Assembly (NCBI GenBank): GCA_039178835.1
Contig: JBCDFA010000145.1
Coordinates: 1 to 17,251 of the forward strand
Reading direction: 5' to 3'
Length of the DNA stretch: 17,251 nt
Source: AL-N1 sp039178835
GTDB taxonomy: Bacteria > Chloroflexota > Chloroflexia > Chloroflexales > Roseiflexaceae
Shown: in pieces, positions 7,872 to 15,521 of the stretch
How the letters are laid out: the number at the start of each line of letters is the position of its first letter
Position numbering within the stretch: position 1 is the stretch's first letter
Made by a program: the position numbers and the translations under genes
Notes under the pieces: model-generated
The model's database searches: none
What the model was told of the DNA's origin: nothing
Seen by the model: only the letters and a program-made list of their open reading frames with translations

Positions 7872-7880
7872 AGAACCTCT

Positions 7881-9470
7881 TTAGAGTTTGCCTAGGCGTG
7901 CAGCCCGTCGTAGTGCTGGGGCCACACGGTAACGTTCTTCGCCATATTCAGTGTGTAGGTGGTCAAGAATAGCGACGATCTTCTTATACCCAATCTGTTG
8001 TGCGCGTGCCAGTGGACCTACTGGATGATTGGCTCCCAGACGCATCGCAGTATCAATAGTTTCTGTGTCAGCAATACCTTCGCCAAGGGCAAAGGCCGCT
8101 TCGTTTGCGAGCATGGCCACCACACGTGGCAGTACCAGCGCTGGTGTATCGGTGACCCAGACCGGTTGCCGGCCCAGGCCACGGACCAATGTTTCGGCTC
8201 TGGTACGGGCTTCATCACTCAAGCATGGCAAGGCCGCAAGGGTGATGATGTTATTAGTAAATAATCCATCGAACCCGACCAGCCGTTCTGGATGATGAAG
8301 TGAAGCTGCTAGTTCTCCTAACGCAACATCGCAGCACTGGGCAAAAATGGGCAATTTCGCCGGAAGCAATCGATCAAACGTCGCGACTTGTTCGTCGGCA
8401 TGTTCGCGATTTCCAGCGATAACAAAGGCCGTATAGGCTTCCCTCTGAATAGAGAGATGTGTCTCAAAGACAGGTGCAATGGTGGAGTCGTTGTCATCTG
8501 AGTCTGGTTTGGGTCCAATAACGCGCAGCCCATGATCTTTGCAGAGGTCGGCGAGGCCAGGTGCCCAGCTACCACCACCCATCAGGACACTGCCAGCAAG
8601 TGTTGGCGTCTCCGCTGTGGCCTGACTCGCTGCCGGTACATTGTCATTGTGGGTATAGAATCCCTCGCCAGTTTTACGTCCTATTGTTCCAGCTAAAACC
8701 ATCTGTTCTTGGATGAGATGCGGTCGGTAGCGTGGCTCACCAAATGATTGTTCATACATCGAGCAGGTCACGGCAAAGTTGACATCAATGCCAATCAGGT
8801 CCATCAGTGCGAATGGCCCGAGCGGGAAGCTGCCCGCTTTATGGATGATCATGTCAATGGCCTCGTGCGTGGCGATGCGTTCGCCTAACATACGTAACGC
8901 CTCACCATAGAAGGGGCGTGCCACACGATTGACCACAAATCCCGGTGTGTCACGGGCCAAGACAGGCGTCTTCCCCAAGCGCTCGACAAAACCTAGGAGC
9001 GTTTCAATCGTTGTTGTGTCTGTTTGTTTCGTTTGGATGACTTCTACCAAAGCCATGCGGTGTACCGGATTGAAGAAGTGTAGCCCGGCCACACGTTGGG
9101 GGTCCTGACAGACCGAGGCAAACGACATGATCGGTAGTGAACTGGTGTTACTGGTAATGACACAAGGCGGAGGACAGATTGCTCCGACGCGTGCAAATAG
9201 TTCACGTTTAAGCTCGATTTGCTCAGGGGCTGCCTCGATCACCAGGGAGGCTCCAGCGATGTCGGCCAGGACTGTGACAAGACGCAGGTGTGTTATTGCC
9301 TGGGAATGGCCCTGTTTTTCGAGACCTTTGCTGATGCGTTGGTGGGCATGTTCGAGTGCCTGATCATCAATGTCGTACAGAATGACTGGTAGTCCTGCGA
9401 CGAGTGCTGCTTGGGCAATGCCTGCACCCATGGTGCCGCTGCCAAGTACTGCGATTGTTTCACTATGCAT
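7881..9470 (-). CDS. paaH: 3-hydroxyadipyl-CoA dehydrogenase
   Basis: This NAD-dependent dehydrogenase oxidises (S)-3-hydroxyadipyl-CoA to 3-oxoadipyl-CoA. Its 529 residues fit the long PaaH/PaaC-type architecture. The N-terminal Rossmann fold has GSGTMG (10-15), then SNTSSLP and GLHFFNP, with catalytic H131 and E143 spaced 12 apart as in the family. A first C-terminal 3HCDH domain (about 185-290) ends in GRKTGEGFY. A variable middle domain (about 300-420) is followed by a second 3HCDH-like domain (about 430-529). The ATG at 9470 has AGAAGG eight bases upstream. It is followed after nine bases by paaJ. Upstream it is separated from paaG by 44 bases that hold a heptamer array. Single-domain fatty-acid dehydrogenases are much shorter (about 280), which supports the paa assignment. 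Confidence 0.92.
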   Translation of the reverse strand: MHSETIAVLGSGTMGAGIAQAALVAGLPVILYDIDDQALEHAHQRISKGLEKQGHSQAITHLRLVTVLADIAGASLVIEAAPEQIELKRELFARVGAICPPPCVITSNTSSLPIMSFASVCQDPQRVAGLHFFNPVHRMALVEVIQTKQTDTTTIETLLGFVERLGKTPVLARDTPGFVVNRVARPFYGEALRMLGERIATHEAIDMIIHKAGSFPLGPFALMDLIGIDVNFAVTCSMYEQSFGEPRYRPHLIQEQMVLAGTIGRKTGEGFYTHNDNVPAASQATAETPTLAGSVLMGGGSWAPGLADLCKDHGLRVIGPKPDSDDNDSTIAPVFETHLSIQREAYTAFVIAGNREHADEQVATFDRLLPAKLPIFAQCCDVALGELAASLHHPERLVGFDGLFTNNIITLAALPCLSDEARTRAETLVRGLGRQPVWVTDTPALVLPRVVAMLANEAAFALGEGIADTETIDTAMRLGANHPVGPLARAQQIGYKKIVAILDHLHTEYGEERYRVAPALRRAARLGKL

Positions 9471-9500
9471 GAGACAAACCTTCTACAGGTTGCTTGATAC

Positions 9501-9528
9501 CTAACCCTTAACCTTTAACCCCTAAAAT
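9501..9528. repeat. Heptanucleotide array (TAACCC type) at the paaG 3' end
   Basis: Four consecutive 7-mers begin at 9501, with CTAACCC at 9501 and TTAACCC at 9515. The stop codon of paaG (9515-9517) is part of the array. The C-rich strand is plus, as at 6573 and 15989. Confidence 0.6.
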
Positions 9529-10297
9529 TCGGCTTTCGTTTTTCGCGGAATGCCTGAACTCCTTCGGCATAGTCTGGACCACCACCTGCAATGCGTTGTG
9601 CCTGTGCCTCGTAATCGAGCACTTGTTCAAGCGAACCGCTGAGCGAAAGCTCAAAACTGCGTTTCATCAGGCCCAGCGCGGTCGCAGAGCCGTTGGCCAG
9701 TCGCTCCGCAAGTTGTCGTACTGCATCGGGAAATTCCTCCGCGCTGACAACGCTGTTGACCATACCATACTGATGTGCCGTTGGTGCGTCAATTGTACCA
9801 CCAAGCATGCAAAGCTCGACAGCGCGTGCGTGGCCGATGAGTCGCGGCAAGAAGTAGCTGAGTCCGGTGTCTGGTACTAACCCGATGTTTGCGAAAGCAG
9901 CGACGAAGCGTGCGTTCTCGACAGCGACGCGAAAATCACAGGCCAGTGCCATACTCATCCCAGCGCCAGCCGCCACGCCATTGACGGCAGCGATGATCGG
10001 TTTGGGGATGCTCCGCAGTTTCAATGCCAGCGGATTGTAGTAGTTACGCACACTATCACCCAGTGAGCGTGAGCCGTCAAGGGGTACGTCTTTAATGTCC
10101 TGGCCACTGCAAAAGGCTTTGCCCGCGCCGGTAATAACAATGCAACGCACCTCGTCATTGCGCTCGGCCTGTTTGAGCGTGTTGGCCAGATCCTTGTGGA
10201 GTTGTTCGTTAAAAGCGTTGTACACCTCCGGTCGATTGAGCGTGATGGTCCCAACGCCGCCGTTTATTTCATACAGAATGGTTGATGCTTCACTCAT
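9515..10297 (-). CDS. paaG: 1,2-epoxyphenylacetyl-CoA isomerase
   Basis: This crotonase-fold isomerase converts ring-1,2-epoxyphenylacetyl-CoA into oxepin-CoA and also shifts double bonds in later intermediates. From the ATG at 10297 it has 260 residues. PaaG-like features are FCSGQD (oxyanion region), the run RNYYNPL, NGVAAGAGMSMAL, and the catalytic Asp143 in GLVPDTGLSY. The two glutamates used by enoyl-CoA hydratases are absent (MSMAL replaces CELA), as expected for an isomerase. The ATG at 10297 has GAGG five bases upstream. The in-frame GTG at 10324 has no Shine-Dalgarno and would add nine residues the family lacks. The last residues are FRG, where the frame runs into a heptamer array. 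It lies between paaF (48 bases) and paaH (44 bases). Confidence 0.9.
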   Translation of the reverse strand: MSEASTILYEINGGVGTITLNRPEVYNAFNEQLHKDLANTLKQAERNDEVRCIVITGAGKAFCSGQDIKDVPLDGSRSLGDSVRNYYNPLALKLRSIPKPIIAAVNGVAAGAGMSMALACDFRVAVENARFVAAFANIGLVPDTGLSYFLPRLIGHARAVELCMLGGTIDAPTAHQYGMVNSVVSAEEFPDAVRQLAERLANGSATALGLMKRSFELSLSGSLEQVLDYEAQAQRIAGGGPDYAEGVQAFREKRKPNFRG

Positions 10298-10345
10298 GTT
10301 TGCCTCACTCAGCAACAAATTCACGTGGTTGCTGTATCATCTGTC

Positions 10346-11122
10346 CTATTTGCCTTTGTATTCAGGAGGACGTTTTTCGATAAAGGCCTGCATGCCTTCT
10401 TTTTGATCTTCGGTGTCGAACAGGAGATAGAAGTTGCGTCGTTCGATCTCCAGACCATCACGGACAGTGGTTTCCACACCGTGGCGAACGGCTTCGCGGG
10501 CCAGACGGATGGCCACGGGCGCACGTGAGGCAACCTCGGTGGCCAGTCGATAGGCCTCATCGAGAAATCCCTCGACCGGGGCCACACGATTGACGAGACC
10601 AGCGGCGTGTGCTTCTCGGGCGTTCAGCATGCTGCCGGTGAGCACCATCTCCATAGCGCGGTATGGACCGATGGCGCGGGCCAGGCGCTGAGTACCACCA
10701 GCACCAGGCATAACTCCAATGTTGATCTCTGGCTGGCCAAACTGTGCGGTTTCGCTGGCGACGATCATGTCGCATTGCATAGCCAGCTCGCAGCCGCCGC
10801 CCAGCGCATAGCCACTGACCGCAGCAATGATCGGTTTGCGGCATTTTCGCACGCGCTCCCAGGTGGCAAAGCTGCGCCGCTCGATCATGCTGGTTGAGGT
10901 ACGCTCGGCCATGTCTTTGATGTCGGCTCCGGCTGCGAACACACGTGGCCCGCCGGTCAACACAATACAGCGTACCGCATTGTCTTCGTCAAGCGTCTCC
11001 ATGATGGTGGCGAGTTCGGCCGTCAATTCAGGACTGAGCGCATTCAGGGCTTTGGGTCGATTAAGGGTGATGGTTGCAATGGCTCCCTGAACGTTGGAGA
11101 GGACTAGTGCTTCATTGCTCAT
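10346..11122 (-). CDS. paaF: 2,3-dehydroadipyl-CoA hydratase
   Basis: This enoyl-CoA hydratase of the crotonase family hydrates 2,3-dehydroadipyl-CoA. It has 258 residues from the ATG at 11122. NRPKALNAL starts the fold, and FAAGADIKDM forms the oxyanion loop. Both catalytic glutamates are present: E112 in GGGCELAM and E132 in PEINIGVMPGAGGTQRL. The C terminus FIEKRPPEYKGK is typical. The longer in-frame starts (GTG 11164, ATG 11152) lie in or next to a leader hairpin, and the first conserved block aligns with a start at 11122. The Shine-Dalgarno is weak (GAAAG). It is followed by paaG. The other hydratase-like gene lacks these glutamates, so the division of labour PaaF/PaaG is clear. Confidence 0.9.
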   Translation of the reverse strand: MSNEALVLSNVQGAIATITLNRPKALNALSPELTAELATIMETLDEDNAVRCIVLTGGPRVFAAGADIKDMAERTSTSMIERRSFATWERVRKCRKPIIAAVSGYALGGGCELAMQCDMIVASETAQFGQPEINIGVMPGAGGTQRLARAIGPYRAMEMVLTGSMLNAREAHAAGLVNRVAPVEGFLDEAYRLATEVASRAPVAIRLAREAVRHGVETTVRDGLEIERRNFYLLFDTEDQKEGMQAFIEKRPPEYKGK

Positions 11123-11157
11123 AGCGCATTCTTTCGTCTCTGTGAATGACATAAAGC

Positions 11158-11181
11158 GGCGCACGGGATTAACCGTACGCC
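11158..11181 (-). other. GC-rich hairpin in the paaF leader
   Basis: On the minus strand GGCGTACGG pairs with CCGTGCGCC over 9 bp (one G-U) around a six-base loop. It ends 35 bases before the paaF ATG. What follows is GCTTTATG, not a U-run, so it is a weak terminator at best. It may act as an attenuator, an RNA-stability element or a processing site inside the operon. The rest of the 212-base gap between paaF and the EthD gene shows no gene. Confidence 0.45.
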
Positions 11182-11334
11182 ATTGGTTATCGATGAGATT
11201 TGTACGTGCTGTATGTACTACTGTATCACAACTTGTCGGTACAGGTGCAACGTAACCTTCCAGAATCGACTGAGTTGTGTTGGGCCAAATGACATACCAG
11301 CATCTTGTAAGTCGTGCTAAACACCATTACAGAG

Positions 11335-11634
11335 CTATGTTTCGACTTGGGCGATATGCATCGACAGAATATTGCCAAAAGTACGAGCATCTTTGCCAAC
11401 GGCACGACCTTCGGGGCTTCCCAGGCTTTCCTGCATAGCTGCGGTGTCTTCCCAGTACATTTCGGCAATCAAATAATACGGTGACTCGCCCATTGGTGCG
11501 CCAGTGACACGCGCAACCTCAAGCCGTTGCAGGCCCGGCATCGCTTTCACCAGCGGTGTGTGTACTTCTTCATAGTGTTTGTCAAAAGCGGCCTTGTCTT
11601 CGGGATGTTGATAAAGAGCAATCAATTTAATCAT
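11335..11634 (-). CDS. EthD-family small protein
   Basis: This protein of 99 residues has the EthD/dimeric alpha-beta-barrel pattern: MIKLIALYQHPEDKAAFDKHY, then HTPLVKAMPGLQRLEVARV, then PYYLIAEMYWED, and MQESLGSPEGRAVGKDARTF. EthD proteins were first named from ether-degradation loci; many are small dimeric barrels of unknown reaction found in catabolic operons. The ATG at 11634 has AGGAG nine bases upstream. It lies between paaK (54 bases upstream) and paaF. A supporting role in phenylacetate breakdown is suggested only by position. It could act on a labile CoA intermediate or a side product, but nothing in the sequence proves this. Confidence 0.8.
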   Translation of the reverse strand: MIKLIALYQHPEDKAAFDKHYEEVHTPLVKAMPGLQRLEVARVTGAPMGESPYYLIAEMYWEDTAAMQESLGSPEGRAVGKDARTFGNILSMHIAQVET

Positions 11635-11688
11635 TCTATGCGACTCCTGTCTCGATACAAAACGCTGCCAGAAAGAAACGATGTACGG

Positions 11689-13002
11689 TTATCCGCGCTG
11701 ATCGAGCACGCGCACGGCTTTGCCTTCGCTACGCGGAATGGTGGTTGGTGCACATACCTCGACCTCGGGATTGATACCAAGTGTGTCTTCAAGTTCTGCA
11801 CGCACCCGATTGGTAATGTGTTGTATGGCTGGGTTGTCAAGATTGTTACTAAAATCTCCGTACAGGTGTGGTGTGAGTTCGGTGCGAATAGTGATGCGGT
11901 CAAGTGCCGTTTCCCGCGAAAGCACGATCTGGTAGTGCGGTGCTAATTCCTCTTGCTGGAGCAACACCCGCTCGATCTCGCTTGGGAATACATTGACCCC
12001 ACGAATAATCAACATATCATCATTGCGTCCTTTGACGCGTTCCATTCGCACCATGGTTCGACCACTTTTACTTGGCTCCACAAAGAGCGTTGAGATATCC
12101 CCTGTGCGGTATCGTATCACCGGAAATGCTCGTTTGGTAAGCGACGTAAACACCAACTCACCTTCTTCTCCATAGGGCAATACCGCACCGCTCGCCGGGT
12201 CGATGATTTCGGGATAGAAATGGTCTTCCCAAACAAACAGGCCATGTGGTTCCTCAATCGACTCCATCGATACGCCCGGCCCGATCACTTCGCTCAGACC
12301 ATAGATGTCGAGTGCCCGAAGACTGAGTTTTTCCTCGAGTTGATCGCGCATGCTCTCGGTCCATGGCTCAGCGCCGAAAATACCAGAACAAAGATGAAGT
12401 GTTGCAGGATTGATGCCACGCTGCTGCATAGTTTCGGCCAGGTTGAGGGCGTAGCTTGGTGTGCAACACAGCACATCCGCGTGCAAGTCCTGGAGCAAGG
12501 TAATCTGTCGTGGTGTGTTGCCACCGGAGACGGGAACAGCCAGTGCGCCCAGTTTCTCTACGCCATAGTGCATTCCCAGCCCGCCGGTGAACAATCCATA
12601 GCCATAGGCCACATGCACGACGCTCTCGGGTGTTGCACCACCACAGGCAAGCGAACGGGCGCACACCTCGGCCCACACGTCGATGTCCTCACGGGTGTAA
12701 CCAACAATGGTTGGTTTGCCCTTGGTACCACTGCTGGCGTGGATACGGATGATCTCGCTTTTGGGAACCGCGAAGAGTCCATCGGGATAGTGTTCGCGCA
12801 GGTGGCTTTTGAGCATAAACGGGAAGCGGCGTAGATCGTCAAGGGTGATGAGGTTGTCCGGGGTGATGCCAGCGGTATCAAACTGTTGTCGGTGGAAGGG
12901 AACGCGTTCGTAGGCCCAGCGAACACTCCAGCGCAGTCGCTCAAGTTGGAGATCCTGTAGCAGGCTACGTGGCATGGTTTCAATCTCACGGTTCCAGATC
13001 AC
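11689..13002 (-). CDS. paaK: Phenylacetate-CoA ligase
   Basis: This ATP-dependent ligase activates phenylacetate with CoA, the first step and the source of the inducer phenylacetyl-CoA. The 437-residue protein carries the PaaK-type motifs: the P-loop SSGTKGKP (90-97), YGLSE (234-238), the RYRTGD block near 297-302, the hinge GRNDDML, and the C-terminal catalytic Lys428 in SEGKA. The length and the aromatic-rich HVAYGYGLFTGG segment are normal for PaaK. Translation starts at a GTG (13002), because AAAGGAG lies six bases upstream; the nearby ATG at 13007 is out of frame and hits a stop after two codons. It follows the CBS-domain gene by 130 AT-rich bases in which no strong promoter is evident. 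Confidence 0.95.
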   Translation of the reverse strand: MIWNREIETMPRSLLQDLQLERLRWSVRWAYERVPFHRQQFDTAGITPDNLITLDDLRRFPFMLKSHLREHYPDGLFAVPKSEIIRIHASSGTKGKPTIVGYTREDIDVWAEVCARSLACGGATPESVVHVAYGYGLFTGGLGMHYGVEKLGALAVPVSGGNTPRQITLLQDLHADVLCCTPSYALNLAETMQQRGINPATLHLCSGIFGAEPWTESMRDQLEEKLSLRALDIYGLSEVIGPGVSMESIEEPHGLFVWEDHFYPEIIDPASGAVLPYGEEGELVFTSLTKRAFPVIRYRTGDISTLFVEPSKSGRTMVRMERVKGRNDDMLIIRGVNVFPSEIERVLLQQEELAPHYQIVLSRETALDRITIRTELTPHLYGDFSNNLDNPAIQHITNRVRAELEDTLGINPEVEVCAPTTIPRSEGKAVRVLDQRG

Positions 13003-13132
13003 GTCATGCTCCTTTGCACGTTTTCATTTAACCGACAAAAACATTAGCTATGAAGAGGAAGCTAGTGCGTTTTCGGGCAAAAATATCGCTTACACCAATA
13101 AATGAATTATTTCACATATTCAGATCGTAAGG

Positions 13133-13573
13133 TTATAAGGAACGTCGTTCAGTGATATAATTTTCGAGTTGGCCAATCATAAATTCTTTTTCTTCAACCA
13201 CCTCTTTCACCACATCACGTATGGAGATAACCCCCACAACATGGTCATTGTCAAGAACAGGCAGATGACGCAGATGATTTTCTGTCATAAGCACCATGCA
13301 TTCTTCGACACTGAATTCAGGTTGGATAGCAACGATATTGGGAGTCATAACATCACCTACTGTGATTTCCTGTATCGCAGTTTGTTTTGATAACACTTTG
13401 TGAACAAAGTCACGTTCAGAAACAATCCCAACGACTTTTCCACTTTCAACCACAACTAAGGCACCGATTTTTTGTTCAGCCATCAGCCTACATGCTTCAG
13501 TAATCGAAGTCGTCGGGCATACTGACCATACATTATCATTTTTGCTTGTTAAGAGCTGTCTGACGTTTTTCAT
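13133..13573 (-). CDS. CBS-pair domain protein
   Basis: This small cytoplasmic protein (146 residues) is made almost entirely of two CBS motifs that form one Bateman module. Such modules usually sense adenine nucleotides or similar ligands. The first motif runs from about VWSVCPTTSITEACRLM to GIVSERDFVHKVL, the second from VGDVMTPNIVAIQPE to GVISIRDVVKEVV. It ends in the FMIGQLENYIT tail seen in stand-alone CBS proteins. The ATG at 13573 has AAAGG about nine bases upstream. A TTG-initiated extension to 13648 would overlap the predicted promoter and was rejected. It sits in the position after paaD where paaE is often found, but it has no sequence relation to a reductase. A role in the pathway is not shown. 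Confidence 0.88.
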   Translation of the reverse strand: MKNVRQLLTSKNDNVWSVCPTTSITEACRLMAEQKIGALVVVESGKVVGIVSERDFVHKVLSKQTAIQEITVGDVMTPNIVAIQPEFSVEECMVLMTENHLRHLPVLDNDHVVGVISIRDVVKEVVEEKEFMIGQLENYITERRSL

Positions 13574-13619
13574 CGTTCTGCACCTTTGCATTGACGTATG
13601 TCCATTAAAACGAGAGTTG

Positions 13620-13648
13620 ATTGTTATTTTTGGAACAAACGTTGACAA
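13620..13648 (-). promoter_or_regulatory. Sigma-70-type promoter candidate for the CBS gene
   Basis: On the minus strand TTGTCA (13643-13648) is followed after exactly 17 bases by AACAAT (13620-13625), five and four matches to the -35 and -10 consensus. Initiation near 13612 would give a leader of about 40 bases before the ATG at 13573. It implies that the CBS gene, and perhaps paaK onward, can be transcribed apart from paaABCD. Confidence 0.45.
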
Positions 13649-13737
13649 TGATCGACTCTCTTATTGTAAATACTCGTCAAACAGCTATTTGGATTTATTT
13701 ATAGAGGAAATACTTCTGAAACACCTGATTTATTGTA

Positions 13738-14232
13738 TTAGAGTGGTTTGAATTGTTCAAACGGCTGCTTGCAATCGCGACAGTGGGCAATCGCACGACA
13801 GAGCGTTGGCCCAAAGGCCGACTCAAGTGATGTTTTGCGTGAGCCGCAGTGGGGGCAGGGTGCTGGGTCCAGAAACATAATGGTATTGCTCTGAGTGTTG
13901 GGTGCCGGTGGTGCAATTCCCGCCTCTTCCAGTTTGCGTCGACCCGCTTCGCTGATGCGGTCGCTCGTCCAGATCTGCTCATCGGTCACGTCAACCTGCA
14001 CAGTGATGCCGAATTGCTCCAGTCGCTCACGGATCATATCGCGCATCATTTCCAGTGCGGGGCAACCAAGGAAGGTTGGCATCAGCAACACACGTGCAAA
14101 AGCAGCCTGGGTGTCCAACTCGATACGCAGAATAACACCTAGATCAACCAGGCTGACATGTGGCAACTCAGGGTCAGGAACGTCGTAGAGCGCGTCCCAT
14201 AGCGTTGTTTCAGAAAAGGCAAGTGTAGTCAT
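13738..14232 (-). CDS. paaD: Phenylacetyl-CoA epoxidase accessory protein PaaD
   Basis: PaaD is a MIP18/DUF59-type protein thought to help assemble metal centres of the PaaABC(E) epoxidase. It has 164 residues. The N-terminal domain shows DPELPHVSLVDLG and the conserved Cys57 in FLGCPALE. The C-terminal domain is a zinc- or cluster-binding knuckle with CPHCGS (C126, C129), C145, and CRDC (C151, C154) leading into QPFEQFKPL, the usual PaaD ending. The ATG at 14232 has AAAGGTGA upstream. It follows paaC by 45 bases. The 5' half is typical of SufT-like assembly factors, but the C-terminal finger identifies PaaD. Confidence 0.93.
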   Translation of the reverse strand: MTTLAFSETTLWDALYDVPDPELPHVSLVDLGVILRIELDTQAAFARVLLMPTFLGCPALEMMRDMIRERLEQFGITVQVDVTDEQIWTSDRISEAGRRKLEEAGIAPPAPNTQSNTIMFLDPAPCPHCGSRKTSLESAFGPTLCRAIAHCRDCKQPFEQFKPL

Positions 14233-14260
14233 TTTTAATCACCTTTGATTACGCTAAGTT

Positions 14261-14280
14261 TGATATCTTCTGAAAGATCA
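14261..14280 (-). other. Small AT-rich hairpin at the paaC stop codon
   Basis: On the minus strand ATCTT and AAGAT pair around TCAG, and TGA/TCA extend the stem with one bulged A. The TGA in the stem is the paaC stop. It has no U-run. It may protect or process the paaABC message; the evidence is only structural. Confidence 0.3.
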
Positions 14281-15081
14281 CCAGTCAGCTTCAGGGTCGA
14301 GTTGGTAGACGCTGGTAAATACGCTGTACAGGTCGAGAAAACTCTGTGTATGTTCGCCGCGCCGACCGCCATAGATAGGTGTTGTCGCTGTTTCCCATTG
14401 CTCGCCAGCATCGGTAAAGGGGAAGTCTAGCCCAAGGCGACGCAGTGGTTCCTCGATACGTGTCAACCAACGGTTCTGGAGTTCGGCAGATGACTCGGGC
14501 AGGATCCCAGCGGCGAGCAGTTCTGCCTCATCACTGATTGGCTCAAACAGTCCCAGTGCGTCGGGCCAGAGTGCATCAAAAGCGTCGCGCTGGCGTTGTT
14601 GTGCTTCGGTGCCCCCTTCAGCGAGGCGTTGGAGCCAGGTGTTCGCATGCAGCAGGTGGTATTTTTCTTCGCGAATGATTCCGGCGGCGGCCCTGGCCAG
14701 CGGTTGATAGGTGCTCTGCTGGAGACTCTCGATCCGCACAAAGTCGGCGGTATCGTAGAGAAATTGGCGAGTGACACTATAGGCCCAATCGCCTCGCCCA
14801 CGCTCGACCAGTTGGGCATTGCGAAAGCCAGATGGCTCTCGTCCATAGGCAATGGTGTCAGCAGATTGGCCTTCGATTGTGGCCAGCAGTTCGTAAAAGA
14901 CACGCGAATGACCAATCTCGTCCTGAGCAAGCGAACTAAAGGCAATGTCTTCTTCGAGAATGGGAGCAATGCCGGTCCACTCACTGTTGGCATATCCCAT
15001 CACAAATTCATCGTCTGCGAGGGTCAGCAGCAGTTCGCGCAGGGCTTGTTTCTGTGCTGATGTCAGGTCGGTACTGCTCAT
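14278..15081 (-). CDS. paaC: Phenylacetyl-CoA 1,2-epoxidase, structural subunit
   Basis: PaaC is the ferritin-like partner that forms the core of the epoxidase with PaaA. It has 267 residues and an all-helical pattern. Recognisable blocks are DDEFVMGYANSEWTG, LAQDEIGHSRVFYELL, GDWAYSVTRQFLYD, and REEKYHLLHANTWL. The Glu/His-rich helices retain the fold of the diiron family. In known PaaC proteins the metal site is not functional, so the role is taken as structural. The ATG at 15081 overlaps the paaB stop by 4 nt, and GGAG lies eight bases upstream. This tight coupling to paaB is the usual arrangement and supports the assignment. Confidence 0.94.
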   Translation of the reverse strand: MSSTDLTSAQKQALRELLLTLADDEFVMGYANSEWTGIAPILEEDIAFSSLAQDEIGHSRVFYELLATIEGQSADTIAYGREPSGFRNAQLVERGRGDWAYSVTRQFLYDTADFVRIESLQQSTYQPLARAAAGIIREEKYHLLHANTWLQRLAEGGTEAQQRQRDAFDALWPDALGLFEPISDEAELLAAGILPESSAELQNRWLTRIEEPLRRLGLDFPFTDAGEQWETATTPIYGGRRGEHTQSFLDLYSVFTSVYQLDPEADW

Positions 15082-15407
15082 GCTTTTGTCTCCGTTGACG
15101 TTGTTTGGTCTGTTGTCGGTGCTTTTTCCTGGGTTTTACTATCACGTAGTTTCCCGCGCATGCGGTACCCGTCCACCATCCGATAGGAGCGGTCGAGCGG
15201 TGGTTGCAGAATATCGTCGTCGTTGAGCACCATAAAGGCTTCACGTGGCGCAACCCATAGCTCCAGGCTCTCACTCCGCCGTCCAAACACCTCGCGTGCG
15301 TAGATGAGTGCCAGTTCAGGGCTGTCGGCAGTGATATTGCCCGCATGGGTCATAGGTGCGCCTTCTTTCTCGCGCCGGAAGACTTCGTAGGTTTGGGTGG
15401 TGCTCAT
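15078..15407 (-). CDS. paaB: Phenylacetyl-CoA 1,2-epoxidase subunit PaaB
   Basis: PaaB is the small subunit that bridges PaaAC heterodimers in the epoxidase. The core (about residues 5-75) has the family pattern: TYEVFRREKEGAPMTHAGNI, then ALIYAREVFGRRSESLELWVAPREA, and a C-terminal YRMVDGYRM segment. A hydrophilic Thr/Lys/Glu-rich tail of some 25 residues follows. The ATG at 15407 has GAGG five bases upstream. It overlaps paaC by 4 nt. It is separated from paaA by about 600 bases holding the four-helix-bundle gene and two repeat arrays. That is unusual, because paaA and paaB are normally adjacent. Confidence 0.93.
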   Translation of the reverse strand: MSTTQTYEVFRREKEGAPMTHAGNITADSPELALIYAREVFGRRSESLELWVAPREAFMVLNDDDILQPPLDRSYRMVDGYRMRGKLRDSKTQEKAPTTDQTTSTETKA

Positions 15408-15420
15408 GGTGACCTCGATG

Positions 15421-15455
15421 TAAGGGTTATGGGTTAATGGTTATGGGTTATAACG
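15421..15455. repeat. Heptanucleotide array (GGGTTA type) upstream of paaB
   Basis: Five consecutive 7-mers begin at 15421, with TATGGGT at 15428 and again at 15442. The G-rich strand is plus, opposite to the other three arrays. The array ends 13 bases before the paaB start codon, directly upstream of its Shine-Dalgarno. Confidence 0.65.
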
Positions 15456-15521
15456 CAATGAAATGAATGGATGCAATGTGTATTTGTTGTTTCACGTCGA
15501 GCAAACAGTGTACCTTATGGC

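Noticed and set aside
12220..12834. Plus-strand open frame opposite paaK
   Set aside because: It is antisense to well-supported paaK, and its translation has no recognisable domain.
12899..12912. GAACGCGTTC palindrome as a PaaR operator
   Set aside because: It lies inside the paaK coding region, is explained by its codons, and lacks the two-base spacer of the Thermus-type PaaR site as I recall it.
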